From contig NZ_JALBGD010000001.1 in assembly GCF_023507705.1 (NCBI RefSeq), positions 496,001 through 560,000 on the forward strand: 64,000 bases of DNA, given 5' to 3'. Under the pieces are notes generated by a model, which was given only the letters and a program-made list of their open reading frames with translations, made no database searches and had not been told where the DNA came from. Made by a program: the position numbers and the translations under genes. This document shows positions 35,187 to 44,517 of the stretch, in pieces. Every line of letters starts with the position of its first letter. The stretch's first letter is position 1. This stretch comes from Stappia sp. WLB 29. GTDB lineage: Bacteria; Pseudomonadota; Alphaproteobacteria; Rhizobiales; Stappiaceae.

Positions 35187-36713
35187 TCAGACCTCGACCA
35201 CGACCCGCGCCTTCAGGCCCAGCAGGCGGGCGAACTGGGTGAGCCGCTTGTTCAGCCGCTCCCCTTCCAGCGCGATCAATTCACCACGCAAGGTCAGCAC
35301 CACCTCGCCATTGTCCACAGCAACGGGCACCTGCGGCAGGATGCCGGCGACGGATGCGCTCAGCACCGACGCCACCCGCAACGCGCCGCCGAGAATGCGG
35401 GCGCGATCCTTCAGGCGCGTATGGGCGAGCTCGCGAATGCGCGGCCCCAGAGCGTCCTCCACCAGCCCCTGATGGCGGTAGAAGACCGAGAGGGCCAGAT
35501 AGGCACGGCCCGCGTGGTCGATGCCGACGAAGCCGGCGTTGGAAATGATGTTGAGGCTCTGCTCGCCGCGATAATCGGGATGCGCGCGCCAGCCGATATC
35601 CGACAGCAGGCAGCCGGCGGCCCGCAGCCGCACCTCGTACTCGGTCTCGTCGATGCCGACGGCCGGGAACAGGCGGTCGGTCCACTTGACCAGTTCCTCG
35701 CCATAGGCGGGTGAGCGCGAGCGCAGCTGCGACAGTTCGCGTGCAGCCTCCACAAGCGGGTCCTGCTGGCGCAGATCGTCCGGAAGCAGGTCGAAGAGCA
35801 GCCCCTCGCGAAGGCCGAGCGCCGACATCACCACCTTGGACGCCTTGGAGCCCCGCAGCACCTTCTCCATTACCGCCGCGCCGAACGGCAGCAGTGGGCG
35901 GCGGGCGCGCGAGACCACCTCGATCATGTCGAGGCTTTCCGGATCGCGCCGGGCGACCAGCTGGCAGAACTCGATCGCCTCTTCCGCCGGGATGGCGTAA
36001 TCGTGCATCACATGCAGCGGATAGCCGTTCTGATGCAGGTGCAACCGGGCAAGCGAACGCCAGGTGCCGCCGACCGCATAAAAGGGCTTGCCGGCCCCGA
36101 TGGGCAGCCACTCGACATCGCCGAGCGCCTGTTCCGCGATCTTCTGCGCCTTGGCGATCTTTCCGTCCGCATCTTCCTGCAGGCGGATGCCACCGAGCGG
36201 CAGGGTCTGGCCACGGCCGATCTCGTCGTGCTTGATCTCGACGAGTTCGAGACTGCCGCCGCCGAGATCGCCGACGATCCCGTCCGGCCGCCACATGCCG
36301 GAGACGACACCAAAGGCGGCAAGGCGCGCCTCGTCTCGGCCCGACAACAGCCGCACCGGCGTGCGGCAAATCTCTTCCACCGACGTCAAGAATTCCTCGC
36401 CATTGGCCGCATCGCGGGTCGCGGCGGTAGCAAGGATGTGCAGATCGGCAACGCCGATCTGGTCGCACAGGCGGCGGAACCGCACCAGCGCCCGGCGCGC
36501 CTGGTCCGTCGCCTCGTCCGACAGGCGGCCCGTGGCGCCGACGCCGCGCCCAAGGCCGGCAAGCACCTTTTCGTTGAACAGCACCGTGGGGGTGCGCGCG
36601 TGTCTTTCGTAGACGACGAGGCGGATCGAGTTCGATCCGATATCGATCACGGCAATCGGTCCGCTGCCGTTGAGACGACCGCGGACCAGTTCATGCTTTG
36701 GGCTGTCAGCCAC
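35187..36713 (-). CDS. ppx: Exopolyphosphatase / guanosine pentaphosphate phosphohydrolase family
   Basis: This 508-aa Ppx/GppA-family enzyme releases phosphate from polyphosphate or converts pppGpp. The ASKHA-fold phosphate loops are visible: [15 protein letters not shown] near the N terminus, [15 protein letters not shown] (about 105-120), and [13 protein letters not shown] (about 150-162). A C-terminal HD-like helical region follows. I chose GTG 36713, which follows GAGGA and overlaps ppk by 8 nt; ATG 36767 would lie deep inside ppk. The ppk-ppx pair forms one unit that makes and degrades polyphosphate. Confidence 0.93.
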   Translation of the reverse strand: MADSPKHELVRGRLNGSGPIAVIDIGSNSIRLVVYERHARTPTVLFNEKVLAGLGRGVGATGRLSDEATDQARRALVRFRRLCDQIGVADLHILATAATRDAANGEEFLTSVEEICRTPVRLLSGRDEARLAAFGVVSGMWRPDGIVGDLGGGSLELVEIKHDEIGRGQTLPLGGIRLQEDADGKIAKAQKIAEQALGDVEWLPIGAGKPFYAVGGTWRSLARLHLHQNGYPLHVMHDYAIPAEEAIEFCQLVARRDPESLDMIEVVSRARRPLLPFGAAVMEKVLRGSKASKVVMSALGLREGLLFDLLPDDLRQQDPLVEAARELSQLRSRSPAYGEELVKWTDRLFPAVGIDETEYEVRLRAAGCLLSDIGWRAHPDYRGEQSLNIISNAGFVGIDHAGRAYLALSVFYRHQGLVEDALGPRIRELAHTRLKDRARILGGALRVASVLSASVAGILPQVPVAVDNGEVVLTLRGELIALEGERLNKRLTQFARLLGLKARVVVEV

Positions 36714-38925
36714 GCTTCCTCGGCTCCGCAAACGGTTTCGGGCTATGGCTGCGCAGCGACTTGCCACGGCCGGAGAGCGACGGATTCGTCATGAAATATT
36801 GATGGGCGTTGAAGGGCTTCTCGCCGCGGCCGAGACGCACGCGCTCATGACCGCCATCCGGGAGCAGTCGCCAGCTCTGCTGGTTGTCCTTAAGATTGGC
36901 GACCATGATCTGATCGAGCACCTGTTCGTGCACCGTCGGAGTGATGAGCGGCGTCAGCGTTTCCACCCGCCGGTCGATGTTGCGCGGCATCAGATCCGCG
37001 GAGCCGATATAGACGACCGCATCCGGCGAGGGAAGCCCATGACCGTTGCCGAAGCAGAAGATGCGGCTGTGTTCCAGGAAGCGGCCGACGATGGACTTGG
37101 CCCGGATGTTTTCCGAAAGACCCGGGATGCCCGGGCGCAGGCAGCAGATGCCGCGGATCACCAGGTCGATCTGCACGCCGGCCTGGCTCGCCTTGTACAG
37201 GGCATCAATGATGCCGGGATCGACCAGCGAGTTCATCTTCATCCAGATCTGCGCCGGGCGCCCGGCCCGAGCATGCTCGGCCTCTGCCGCGATCAGCCGG
37301 GTGATACCGTCGCGCAGCGTCACCGGCGACACCATCATGTGTTGCAGTTCCACCGGCTCGGCATAGCCAGTGATGAAATTGAAGATCTTGGCGACCTCCC
37401 GGCCGATGCGCGGATCGGCCGTGAAATAGGACAGGTCCGTGTAGATGCGTGCGGTGATCGGATGGTAGTTGCCGGTGCCGAGGTGGCAATAGGTGCGCAG
37501 CTCGCCATGTTCGCGGCGGACGACCATCGACAGCTTGGCGTGGGTCTTCAGTTCCAGGAAGCCGAAGACCACCTGCACGCCGGCGCGCTCCAGGTCGCGC
37601 GCCCAGCGGATGTTGGCCTCCTCGTCGAAGCGCGCCTTCAGCTCGACCAGCGCCGTCACCGACTTGCCGGCCTCCGCCGCCTCGACGAGAGCCTTGACCA
37701 CCGGCGAGTTGCTGGAGGTGCGGTAGAGGGTCTGCTTGATCGCCACCACGTCCGGATCCTGCGCCGCCTGGCGCAGGAACTGCACCACCACGTCGAAGGA
37801 CTCGTACGGGTGGTGGACGATGATGTCCTTCTGCTGGATCGCCGCGAAGCAATCGCCACCATGCTCTCGGATACGCTCGGGGAAGCGCGGAGCGAACGGC
37901 TCGAACTTCAGGTCGTCGCGGTCGATGGAGACGAGCTGCGAGAGGTTGTTCAGCGCCAGCAGACCGTCGACCAGGAACACTTCGTCGCCGGTGGCACCGA
38001 GCGCCTCGGCGACGAAATCGCGCAGCGACTGCGGCGTCGTCTCCTCGATCTCAAGCCGGATGACCGACCCGCGGCGACGACGCTTCAGGGCGCTCTCGAA
38101 CAGGCGCACGAGGTCTTCCGCCTCCTCCTCGATTTCGAGGTCGGAATCGCGGATCACGCGGAAGGCGCCCTTGCCGCGGATCTCATAGCCTGGAAACAGC
38201 CGTGTGATGAACAGGCCGAGCGCGTTCTCGATGGTGATGTAGCGTTCGCCCTCCTCGGCCTCGCTTGCCGGCAGACGCACGAAGCGGTCGAGCTGGGCGG
38301 GAATGCGCAGCAGCGCCGTCATGCCGCGCCCGCCCTTTTCCGGCGCCAGTTCCAGCACCAGCGAGAAGCCAAGATTGGCGATGAAGGGGAACGGATGCGC
38401 CGGATCGATGGCCAGCGGCGTCAACACCGGGAAGATGTGCGCGAGGAAATAGTCCTCCAGCCACAAAAGGTCCTGCGGGCTGAGATCCGGCCCGTCGACG
38501 ATGGCGATGCGGTCGGCGGCCATGAGCCTGCGCATCTCGCGCCAGACGCTCTGCTGCTCGTGCTGCAGCGACAGGACCGCGGCCGAAACCCGTTCAAGCT
38601 GCTCGGCCGGTGTCAGGCCGTCGATGGAGCGCGTCGAGACGCCTTCGCGCTGCTGGGCGCGCAGACCGGCGACGCGCACCATGAAGAACTCATCCAGATT
38701 GTTGGCCGAGATCGAGAGAAACCGCAGACGCTCCAGCAGCGGATGGGAGGTGTTCTCCGCCTCCTCCAGCACCCGGCGATTGAACTGCAGCCAGGAGACC
38801 TCGCGATTGATGAACCGGCTGGGATGATCGGCCAGCGCCTCGGCGGCGTCCGACACGGGCTGGGCCGGACGGGCTGGCGAGGGGGCAGCTTCCGCATCCT
38901 TCGGGTTCACGCTGATCTCGTTCAT
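36706..38925 (-). CDS. ppk: Polyphosphate kinase 1
   Basis: This 739-aa PPK1 reversibly transfers the ATP gamma-phosphate to polyphosphate. The N-terminal domain includes [21 protein letters not shown], the head-domain phrase [14 protein letters not shown], and the catalytic histidine region [21 protein letters not shown] (about 450-470), with a second conserved His in [10 protein letters not shown]. The phosphohistidine domains are complete. ATG 38925 follows AGGAGG. It overlaps ppx and is 119 bp from hdaA, the next gene on the same strand. Confidence 0.97.
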   Translation of the reverse strand: MNEISVNPKDAEAAPSPARPAQPVSDAAEALADHPSRFINREVSWLQFNRRVLEEAENTSHPLLERLRFLSISANNLDEFFMVRVAGLRAQQREGVSTRSIDGLTPAEQLERVSAAVLSLQHEQQSVWREMRRLMAADRIAIVDGPDLSPQDLLWLEDYFLAHIFPVLTPLAIDPAHPFPFIANLGFSLVLELAPEKGGRGMTALLRIPAQLDRFVRLPASEAEEGERYITIENALGLFITRLFPGYEIRGKGAFRVIRDSDLEIEEEAEDLVRLFESALKRRRRGSVIRLEIEETTPQSLRDFVAEALGATGDEVFLVDGLLALNNLSQLVSIDRDDLKFEPFAPRFPERIREHGGDCFAAIQQKDIIVHHPYESFDVVVQFLRQAAQDPDVVAIKQTLYRTSSNSPVVKALVEAAEAGKSVTALVELKARFDEEANIRWARDLERAGVQVVFGFLELKTHAKLSMVVRREHGELRTYCHLGTGNYHPITARIYTDLSYFTADPRIGREVAKIFNFITGYAEPVELQHMMVSPVTLRDGITRLIAAEAEHARAGRPAQIWMKMNSLVDPGIIDALYKASQAGVQIDLVIRGICCLRPGIPGLSENIRAKSIVGRFLEHSRIFCFGNGHGLPSPDAVVYIGSADLMPRNIDRRVETLTPLITPTVHEQVLDQIMVANLKDNQQSWRLLPDGGHERVRLGRGEKPFNAHQYFMTNPSLSGRGKSLRSHSPKPFAEPRKRG

Positions 38926-39044
38926 GTCTGCCTCCTGCGGACCGGGCCGCGCCGGTCATCCGTGGTCACTGCTGGGAGCGACCATACCGGATTGATTTGA
39001 CGGATTTACATCACCCGGCAAATTGCCTGACCCGGCAAAAGGTA

Positions 39045-39737
39045 TCAGGCAGCCGGATCCTGCTCCGCCAGCACCGATGCGGCGAGCGGGCGCGTGATCC
39101 GCCGGCCAGCCGACAGCGAAGCCCGGTCGAGTCGGTCGACCAGCGCCTGCGCCGCCGCCACGGACCGCTCCATCCGCACCGCGAGAAATTCTACCACGGC
39201 CGGGTCGATGTCGATCTGGCGATCAGCGAAAAGCTTGACCAGCACTCGCCGCAGCAGATCGTCGTCCGGCTCCAGGATCTCCACCGGGGTCGCGGCACGC
39301 AGACGCGAGGCAAGGTCCGGCAGACGCAAGCCCCAGGACTGCGGCCAGCTGCGCGAGGTCACGAGCAGGCTGCCGCCAGTCTCTCGAACGGCATTGAACA
39401 GATGGAACAGCGCTGTCTCGTCGAAGCCCGTATGCGCATCCTCCAGCGCAACCGCGCCCGACCGGGCAAGGTCCTCCACCTGCTCACGGCGCAGATCGGA
39501 CGCCCGCAGGATCACCGCGCCGCTCGCCGCCTGCCATATATGGGCAAGATGCGTCTTGCCCGAGCCCACAGGCCCTGCAAGGAGCGCCGCCGCGCTCGGC
39601 CACTGCGGCCAGGCGTCGATCAGCGCAAAGGCAGCCCGGTTGGACGAGCCGATCAGGAAATCGTCCCGCCCGTAGGCCGTCTCGTGCGGCAGGATCAGCG
39701 GAAGCTGCTCGCCGCCCCCGCGCAAGGTGTCAGCCAT
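39045..39737 (-). CDS. hdaA: HdaA, DnaA-related replication regulator
   Basis: This 230-aa DnaA-paralogous AAA+ protein with the sliding clamp stimulates ATP hydrolysis by DnaA and so prevents re-initiation of replication. The clamp-binding motif QLPLIL is at residues 11-16. Walker A is GPVGSGKTHL (about 54-63); the Walker B-like segment ALEDAHT is degenerate, as is usual for Hda. The DNA-binding domain IV of DnaA is missing, as expected. It overlaps the permease gene by 8 nt. Placement between the permease and ppk is typical for the order. Confidence 0.9.
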   Translation of the reverse strand: MADTLRGGGEQLPLILPHETAYGRDDFLIGSSNRAAFALIDAWPQWPSAAALLAGPVGSGKTHLAHIWQAASGAVILRASDLRREQVEDLARSGAVALEDAHTGFDETALFHLFNAVRETGGSLLVTSRSWPQSWGLRLPDLASRLRAATPVEILEPDDDLLRRVLVKLFADRQIDIDPAVVEFLAVRMERSVAAAQALVDRLDRASLSAGRRITRPLAASVLAEQDPAA

Positions 39738-40866
39738 CGCGGCTCTCCGCACTTTCCTCGGGCAGCATGCCGACCGCATCACCCGGCACACCGCTGGCCA
39801 TCGCCGTCGCCTTACCGGTGTAGAGCGCGCTCGCCATGTACTGGTTCAATGCAAACCGGATCAGCACGCCGATCATCGCCGCCGCCGGCACGGCAATCAG
39901 CATGCCGACGAAGCCGAACAGATAACCGAAGGCGAACAGCGCGAACATCAGCCAAACCGGATGCAGGCCGACATTGTTGCCCACGAGCTTGGGCTGCAGC
40001 ACGTTGCCTTCCAGGAACTGGCCGACGGCAAAGATCGCAAGCACAGCCGCAACCATCGGCCAATCGGGCCAGAACTGCACCATGGCGACACCGAGCGAAA
40101 CGACGAGACCGAGCGTCGCGCCGACATAGGGAATGAAGCTGACGAGACCGGCGCCGATGCCGATCAGGAGGCCGAAATTCAGCCCGACCGCCGCAAGGCC
40201 GATTGCGTAGAAGGCGCCGAGCAGGAAACACACGCTGACCTGGCCGCGCACGAAGCCGGCGACAGCCAGATCCATCTCGCGCGCCAGCTGGCGCACCGTG
40301 TCGCGGTGCTGCCGCGGCAGCCAGTTGTCGATCTTATCGACCATCCGGTCCCAATCGAGAAGAAGATAGAAGGCGACCACCGGCGTCACGACGAAGAGCG
40401 AGATCACCGACAACAGCGCCTGACCGCCGTTCCACACCGACTTCAGCAACCCGCCGATCCAGCCGGCGCCCTCGCCCAGCAGGCTGCCCACATTGGCTTT
40501 GAGTTCCTGTCCGCCGATGCCCAGCAAATCGAACAGGCGGCTACCGAACCCGGAGGTGATGAGTTCCTGCAGGGAACTGACGAGGTTCGGGAAAGCCTTG
40601 AGGAAGGCCGCGAGTTGGTTTCCGAGGATCGGCAGCAGCAGCAGCAGGATGAGAATGAACGCAAGAACGAAGAGGACGAGGATGACGATGGTCGCGCCAA
40701 GCCGCGGCAGGCCGAGCATCTCCAGCCGGTCCGCGACGGGATCGAGCAGATAGGCCAGCGCCATGCCGGCGACGAAGGGCAGCAGGATCGGGCTGAACAG
40801 ATAGACGAACAGCGCAAACAGCGCGAAGGAAACCAGCCAGAAATTGATCTGTCGCTTGAGCGTCAC
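39730..40866 (-). CDS. AI-2E family transporter (PerM-like permease)
   Basis: This 378-aa multi-spanning membrane protein of the AI-2E/PerM family has hydrophobic segments throughout: paired helices near 7-55, one near 63-95, a soluble helical linker, and a C-terminal cluster (about 205-345) with SFIPYVGATLGLVVSLGVA and PKLVGNNVGLHPVWLMFALFAFG. The family includes exporters of varied substrates, and the true substrate is unknown. The start is GTG 40866; the longer frame upstream is not membrane-like. It overlaps hdaA by 8 nt and is divergent from purM. Confidence 0.88.
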   Translation of the reverse strand: MTLKRQINFWLVSFALFALFVYLFSPILLPFVAGMALAYLLDPVADRLEMLGLPRLGATIVILVLFVLAFILILLLLLPILGNQLAAFLKAFPNLVSSLQELITSGFGSRLFDLLGIGGQELKANVGSLLGEGAGWIGGLLKSVWNGGQALLSVISLFVVTPVVAFYLLLDWDRMVDKIDNWLPRQHRDTVRQLAREMDLAVAGFVRGQVSVCFLLGAFYAIGLAAVGLNFGLLIGIGAGLVSFIPYVGATLGLVVSLGVAMVQFWPDWPMVAAVLAIFAVGQFLEGNVLQPKLVGNNVGLHPVWLMFALFAFGYLFGFVGMLIAVPAAAMIGVLIRFALNQYMASALYTGKATAMASGVPGDAVGMLPEESAESRDG

Positions 40867-41128
40867 GAAATCCCGTCCCTTGCTGGTGCGGCCTGTTGCC
40901 TGACCCTCAGCAGATAGGCAGCCACGCCGCAGAGCGTCAAGGAGGCCACCGGCAGGGATTCGCCATTTTCCCTCTTCACCACAGGCCGACAGGGGCTCGA
41001 CTGCTCCGCCGGCGGACAAGTCGGCGTTTGCCGCCCTCGCCTGTGCACACAGGGCCCGGTTTCGCTTGCATTCCGGCGCTTCTGTGTTTGTATGCGCGCC
41101 CTGTACGGGTTTCGGAGACATGACAAGC

Positions 41129-42208
41129 ATGAGCGAGGCGACCCCCTCCCCCAAGAACGGCCTGAGCTATACCGACGCGGGCGTCGACATCGACGCGGGC
41201 AACGCCCTCGTGCGGCGGATCAAGCCATTCGTGAAGGCGACGGCACGCCCCGGCGCCGACAGCGAGATCGGCGGGTTCGGCGGTCTGTTCGACCTGAAGG
41301 CGGCCGGCTTCACCGACCCTGTCCTGGTCGCGGCCAATGACGGCGTCGGCACCAAGCTCAAGATCGCCATCGACAGCGGCGCGCATGCGACCGTCGGCAT
41401 CGATCTGGTCGCCATGTGCGTCAACGATCTCGTCGTGCAGGGCGCCGAGCCGCTCTTCTTCCTCGACTATTATGCCTGCGGCGCACTCGACGTCGATGTC
41501 GCCACCGACGTGGTGAAGGGCATTGCCGAGGGCTGCCGCATTTCCGGCTGCGCGCTGATCGGCGGCGAGACCGCGGAAATGCCGGGCATGTACGGCAAGG
41601 GAGACTACGATCTCGCCGGTTTCGCCGTCGGCGCTGCCGAGCGCGGCACCCTGCTGCCGCGCGGCGACATCGCCGAAGGCGACGTGCTGCTTGCGCTCGC
41701 CTCCTCCGGCGTTCATTCCAACGGCTTCTCCCTGGTGCGCAAGATCGTCGAACACTCCGGCCTCGACTGGAGCGCGGCCGCCCCGTTCGCACCCGGCGCG
41801 ACCCTCGGCGAAGCGCTGATGACGCCGACCCGCATCTACGTGAAGCCGCTGCTGGCGGCGTTGAAGGCCGGCACCGGCATCAAGGCGCTCGCCCACATCA
41901 CCGGCGGCGGCCTGCCGGAAAACCTGCCGCGCGTGCTGCCCGATCACCTCGGCGCCCGCATCGACCTGTCCGCAATCTCCGTTCCGCCTGTCTTCGGCTG
42001 GCTGTCCAAGGCCGGTGGCGTTGCCCAGTCGGAGATGCTGCGCACCTTCAACTGCGGCGTCGGCATGGTCGTCGCGGTTGCCGCAGAGAGCGCCGACGAG
42101 GCAATCGCGATCCTGACCGCCGAGGGCGAGACGGTAAGCCGCATCGGCACGCTCGAGCCCCGTACGGGCGACGCGGCCGTGATCTTCGACGGAGCCTTGA
42201 AACTTTGA
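41129..42208 (+). CDS. purM: Phosphoribosylformylglycinamidine cyclo-ligase (AIR synthetase)
   Basis: This 359-aa enzyme converts FGAM to AIR in purine synthesis, using ATP. Core motifs are present: [43 protein letters not shown], and [10 protein letters not shown] near 150-160, then a glycine-rich segment in the second half. I chose ATG 41129, ten bases after GGAGA; ATG 41120 is possible but too close to that ribosome binding site. It is followed by purN overlapping at TTGA. Confidence 0.95.
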   Translation: MSEATPSPKNGLSYTDAGVDIDAGNALVRRIKPFVKATARPGADSEIGGFGGLFDLKAAGFTDPVLVAANDGVGTKLKIAIDSGAHATVGIDLVAMCVNDLVVQGAEPLFFLDYYACGALDVDVATDVVKGIAEGCRISGCALIGGETAEMPGMYGKGDYDLAGFAVGAAERGTLLPRGDIAEGDVLLALASSGVHSNGFSLVRKIVEHSGLDWSAAAPFAPGATLGEALMTPTRIYVKPLLAALKAGTGIKALAHITGGGLPENLPRVLPDHLGARIDLSAISVPPVFGWLSKAGGVAQSEMLRTFNCGVGMVVAVAAESADEAIAILTAEGETVSRIGTLEPRTGDAAVIFDGALKL

Positions 42209-42876
42209 CCTCTTCCGCTTCCGGCCGCAAGCGCACCGCAATCCTCGTCTCGGGACGCGGATCGAACATGACCGCCCTGCTGTCGGCGGCTGCCGATCCG
42301 GCCTTCCCGGCGGAAATCGTCGCAGTGATCGCCAACGTGCCGGACGCACCTGCCCTCGACAAGGCCCGTGCGGCCGGCATCGAGGCCGTCGCCGTGAACC
42401 ACCGCGGCCAGGGCGGGCGGCAGGCCTTCGAGGAAAAGCTCGACGCGGAGCTGCGCGCCCGCAACATAGAGCTGGTCTGCCTTGCCGGCTTCATGCGCAT
42501 CTTGACGCCATGGTTCGTGGAGCGCTGGCACGACCGCCTGCTCAACATCCATCCGGCGTTGCTGCCCGCCTTCAAGGGCCTCGACACCCATGCAAGGGCG
42601 CTGGAGGAAGGCTGCCGGCTGCATGGCGCGACGGTACATTTCGTGCGCGCGGAAATGGACGCCGGGCCGATCATCGCGCAAGGTGCGGTGGCCGTGCTCG
42701 ACGACGACACCCCGGCAACGCTCGGCGCGCGCGTGCTTGAGGTCGAGCACCGCATCTACCCGCAGGCGCTTGCGCTCGTTGCGGCAGGCGCCTTTGAGAT
42801 CGACGGGATGCGGGTACGGCTGACGACGACCGGAGCGGACGTGGCCCAGCCGCCGCTCATCGCCCCTCAAGGCTGA
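42205..42876 (+). CDS. purN: Phosphoribosylglycinamide formyltransferase
   Basis: This 223-aa enzyme transfers a formyl group from 10-formyl-THF to GAR in purine synthesis. Motifs: [14 protein letters not shown] (about 13-26), [16 protein letters not shown], and the catalytic region [24 protein letters not shown] with Asn and His, followed by [15 protein letters not shown]. The start is a TTG at 42205 whose last bases overlap the purM stop (TTGA), so the two genes are coupled. It precedes the convergent YafY-type gene by 18 bp. Confidence 0.95.
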   Translation: MTSSASGRKRTAILVSGRGSNMTALLSAAADPAFPAEIVAVIANVPDAPALDKARAAGIEAVAVNHRGQGGRQAFEEKLDAELRARNIELVCLAGFMRILTPWFVERWHDRLLNIHPALLPAFKGLDTHARALEEGCRLHGATVHFVRAEMDAGPIIAQGAVAVLDDDTPATLGARVLEVEHRIYPQALALVAAGAFEIDGMRVRLTTTGADVAQPPLIAPQG

Positions 42877-42894
42877 ACCCAGCTCTCCGCCGGC

Positions 42895-43638
42895 TCAGCC
42901 GGTGGCGCGACAACCTGCGGCGCCTTCGTTCGCCGGCTCCGCGTCCCTGGCCCTCGCTTCCTCCATACGGTGCCTTCGCCATTCCGTGTAGAGCCGCTTG
43001 CGCCCGCGCGGCGGGCGCGCCTCCAGCACCGTCATCTCCAGCATCCGGTCCGTGCGGAAGTTGCGATAGCTCTGCCGCAGCTCGCACCAGGCGGCCAGCA
43101 CCCGGGCATGCTCGAAGAACGCCAGCACGATAGGCCAGACCACCCGGCGCTCGGGCGGGCGGTCCGGCACCTGGTAGAGGATCTCCACCTTCCGCTCCAG
43201 CCGAAGAGCCTCCCGCAGCCGCACCAGCTCGATCCGGTCGCCCGGCAGCTCGCACGGAGGCGGAGCGTAGAGCGGCGCATCCAGGAACCCGTCGCGCAAG
43301 CCTTCGGGCAGGACCGTGGCGATCTTGGCGACGGCATCGCGCGCGGTGCGCCGGATCGCCTCGTCGCCGCGCCCCTCGACCATCCGCAGGCCAAGCATGA
43401 CGATCTCCAGTTCCTCCGACGTGAACATCAGCGGCGGCAGATCGTAGCCTTCCTCCAGCACATAGCCGACGCCGGCCTCGCCGGCGACCGGAACGCCGGA
43501 GGCTTGCAGCGCGGCTATATCGCGATAGAGCGTGCGCAGCGACACTTCGAGCTCGGCGGCTATGGCCGCGCCGCTGACCGGCCTGCGGTACCGGCGCAAG
43601 ATCTGAAGCACCTGCAGCAACCTGTCGGCGCGACGCAT
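42895..43638 (-). CDS. YafY/PafC-type HTH-WYL transcriptional regulator
   Basis: This 247-aa regulator has an N-terminal winged HTH (MRRADRLLQVLQILRRYRRPVSGAAIAAELEVSLRTLYRDIAAL) and a WYL domain in the C-terminal half. WYL domains sense small ligands or nucleic-acid signals. ATG 43638 follows AAGGA and gives the standard MRRADRLLQ family start; ATG 43659 would add seven residues. It is divergent from the glutathione S-transferase gene across a perfect inverted repeat (43674-43691), which it probably binds. Confidence 0.9.
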   Translation of the reverse strand: MRRADRLLQVLQILRRYRRPVSGAAIAAELEVSLRTLYRDIAALQASGVPVAGEAGVGYVLEEGYDLPPLMFTSEELEIVMLGLRMVEGRGDEAIRRTARDAVAKIATVLPEGLRDGFLDAPLYAPPPCELPGDRIELVRLREALRLERKVEILYQVPDRPPERRVVWPIVLAFFEHARVLAAWCELRQSYRNFRTDRMLEMTVLEARPPRGRKRLYTEWRRHRMEEARARDAEPANEGAAGCRATG

Positions 43639-43673
43639 CACTTTTCCTTCTGCTGACATATTGCCACCCGATA

Positions 43674-43691
43674 CTGACAGTATGCTGTCAG
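43674..43691. promoter_or_regulatory. Perfect operator palindrome between YafY-type regulator and GST
   Basis: CTGACAG-TATG-CTGTCAG is a perfect 7-bp inverted repeat with a 4-bp spacer in the 104-bp divergent region. It is the likely operator for the adjacent WYL regulator. Confidence 0.7.
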
Positions 43692-43742
43692 GATGGGTTG
43701 GCTACAAGACGCGAGCCAGACGCAAACCCAGGAGATGCCTCC

Positions 43743-44486
43743 ATGCTCGTTCTCGTCAATTTTCCTGCGCCCCCGGAAATTCGCAGTCTCTCGCCCTTCT
43801 GCTACAAGGCGGAAGCGCTGCTGGCGCTTGCCGGCTGCGACTATCGCATGGAACATGCGACTGACCTTTCCGCCCTGCCGCACGGCAAGGTGCCCGTGTT
43901 GAAGGACGGCGATCTCGTCATTCCCGACAGTTCCCTGATCCAGCGCCACCTGGAACGCCACCACGGACTTGCCATCGACGAGACGCTGACCGGCGTCGAA
44001 CTGGCCATGGCCGAAGCCTTCCGCCGCATGGCCGAGGAGCACCTGCGCTGGACGATGGTCCATGCCCGATGGATCGACCCTGCCGGCGAGGAGATGATAA
44101 TGGGAACAGCGCTCGCCGACGTGCCCGAGGAAATGCGGCGGGACGTCCTCACGAGCCTGCGGGAGAGCATTCGCGAGACGCTGCATGCACAGGGCCTCGG
44201 CCGGCACACGCCGGAGGAGATTTACGCCTTCGGCCGCGCGGATCTCGACGCCATCGCCGCCTTTCTGGACGACAAGCCCTTCTTCATGGGCGACCGGCCG
44301 ACCACGGTCGATGCCAGCCTTGTCGGCGTCGTGCTCAACATCCTGGCGAGCGACATCGACACGCCGCTGATGCGCCACGCAGCCGCGATCCCGACGCTGG
44401 CCGACTATGCCTTGCGGTTCGAGCGCACGGTGTTCGGCCCGGCGGCACGCATCCCCGCCAACTTGCGCGGAGAACAGGCCGCTTGA
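43743..44486 (+). CDS. Glutathione S-transferase family protein
   Basis: This 247-aa protein is thioredoxin-fold plus helical GST-like, probably with glutathione-linked detoxification activity. Residues 1-80 form the N-terminal domain: NFPAPPEIRSLSPFCYKAEALLAL, then the GSH-binding turn KVPVLKDGDLVIPDSSLIQRHLE. The C-terminal domain ends VDASLVGVVLN. The pattern resembles the Tom37/metaxin-like GST subfamily. ATG 43743 follows AGGAGA. It is divergent from the YafY-type regulator, which probably controls it. Confidence 0.88.
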   Translation: MLVLVNFPAPPEIRSLSPFCYKAEALLALAGCDYRMEHATDLSALPHGKVPVLKDGDLVIPDSSLIQRHLERHHGLAIDETLTGVELAMAEAFRRMAEEHLRWTMVHARWIDPAGEEMIMGTALADVPEEMRRDVLTSLRESIRETLHAQGLGRHTPEEIYAFGRADLDAIAAFLDDKPFFMGDRPTTVDASLVGVVLNILASDIDTPLMRHAAAIPTLADYALRFERTVFGPAARIPANLRGEQAA

Positions 44487-44517
44487 GCCTCCCCCGGCCG
44501 GTTGCGGATGCGCGCGG

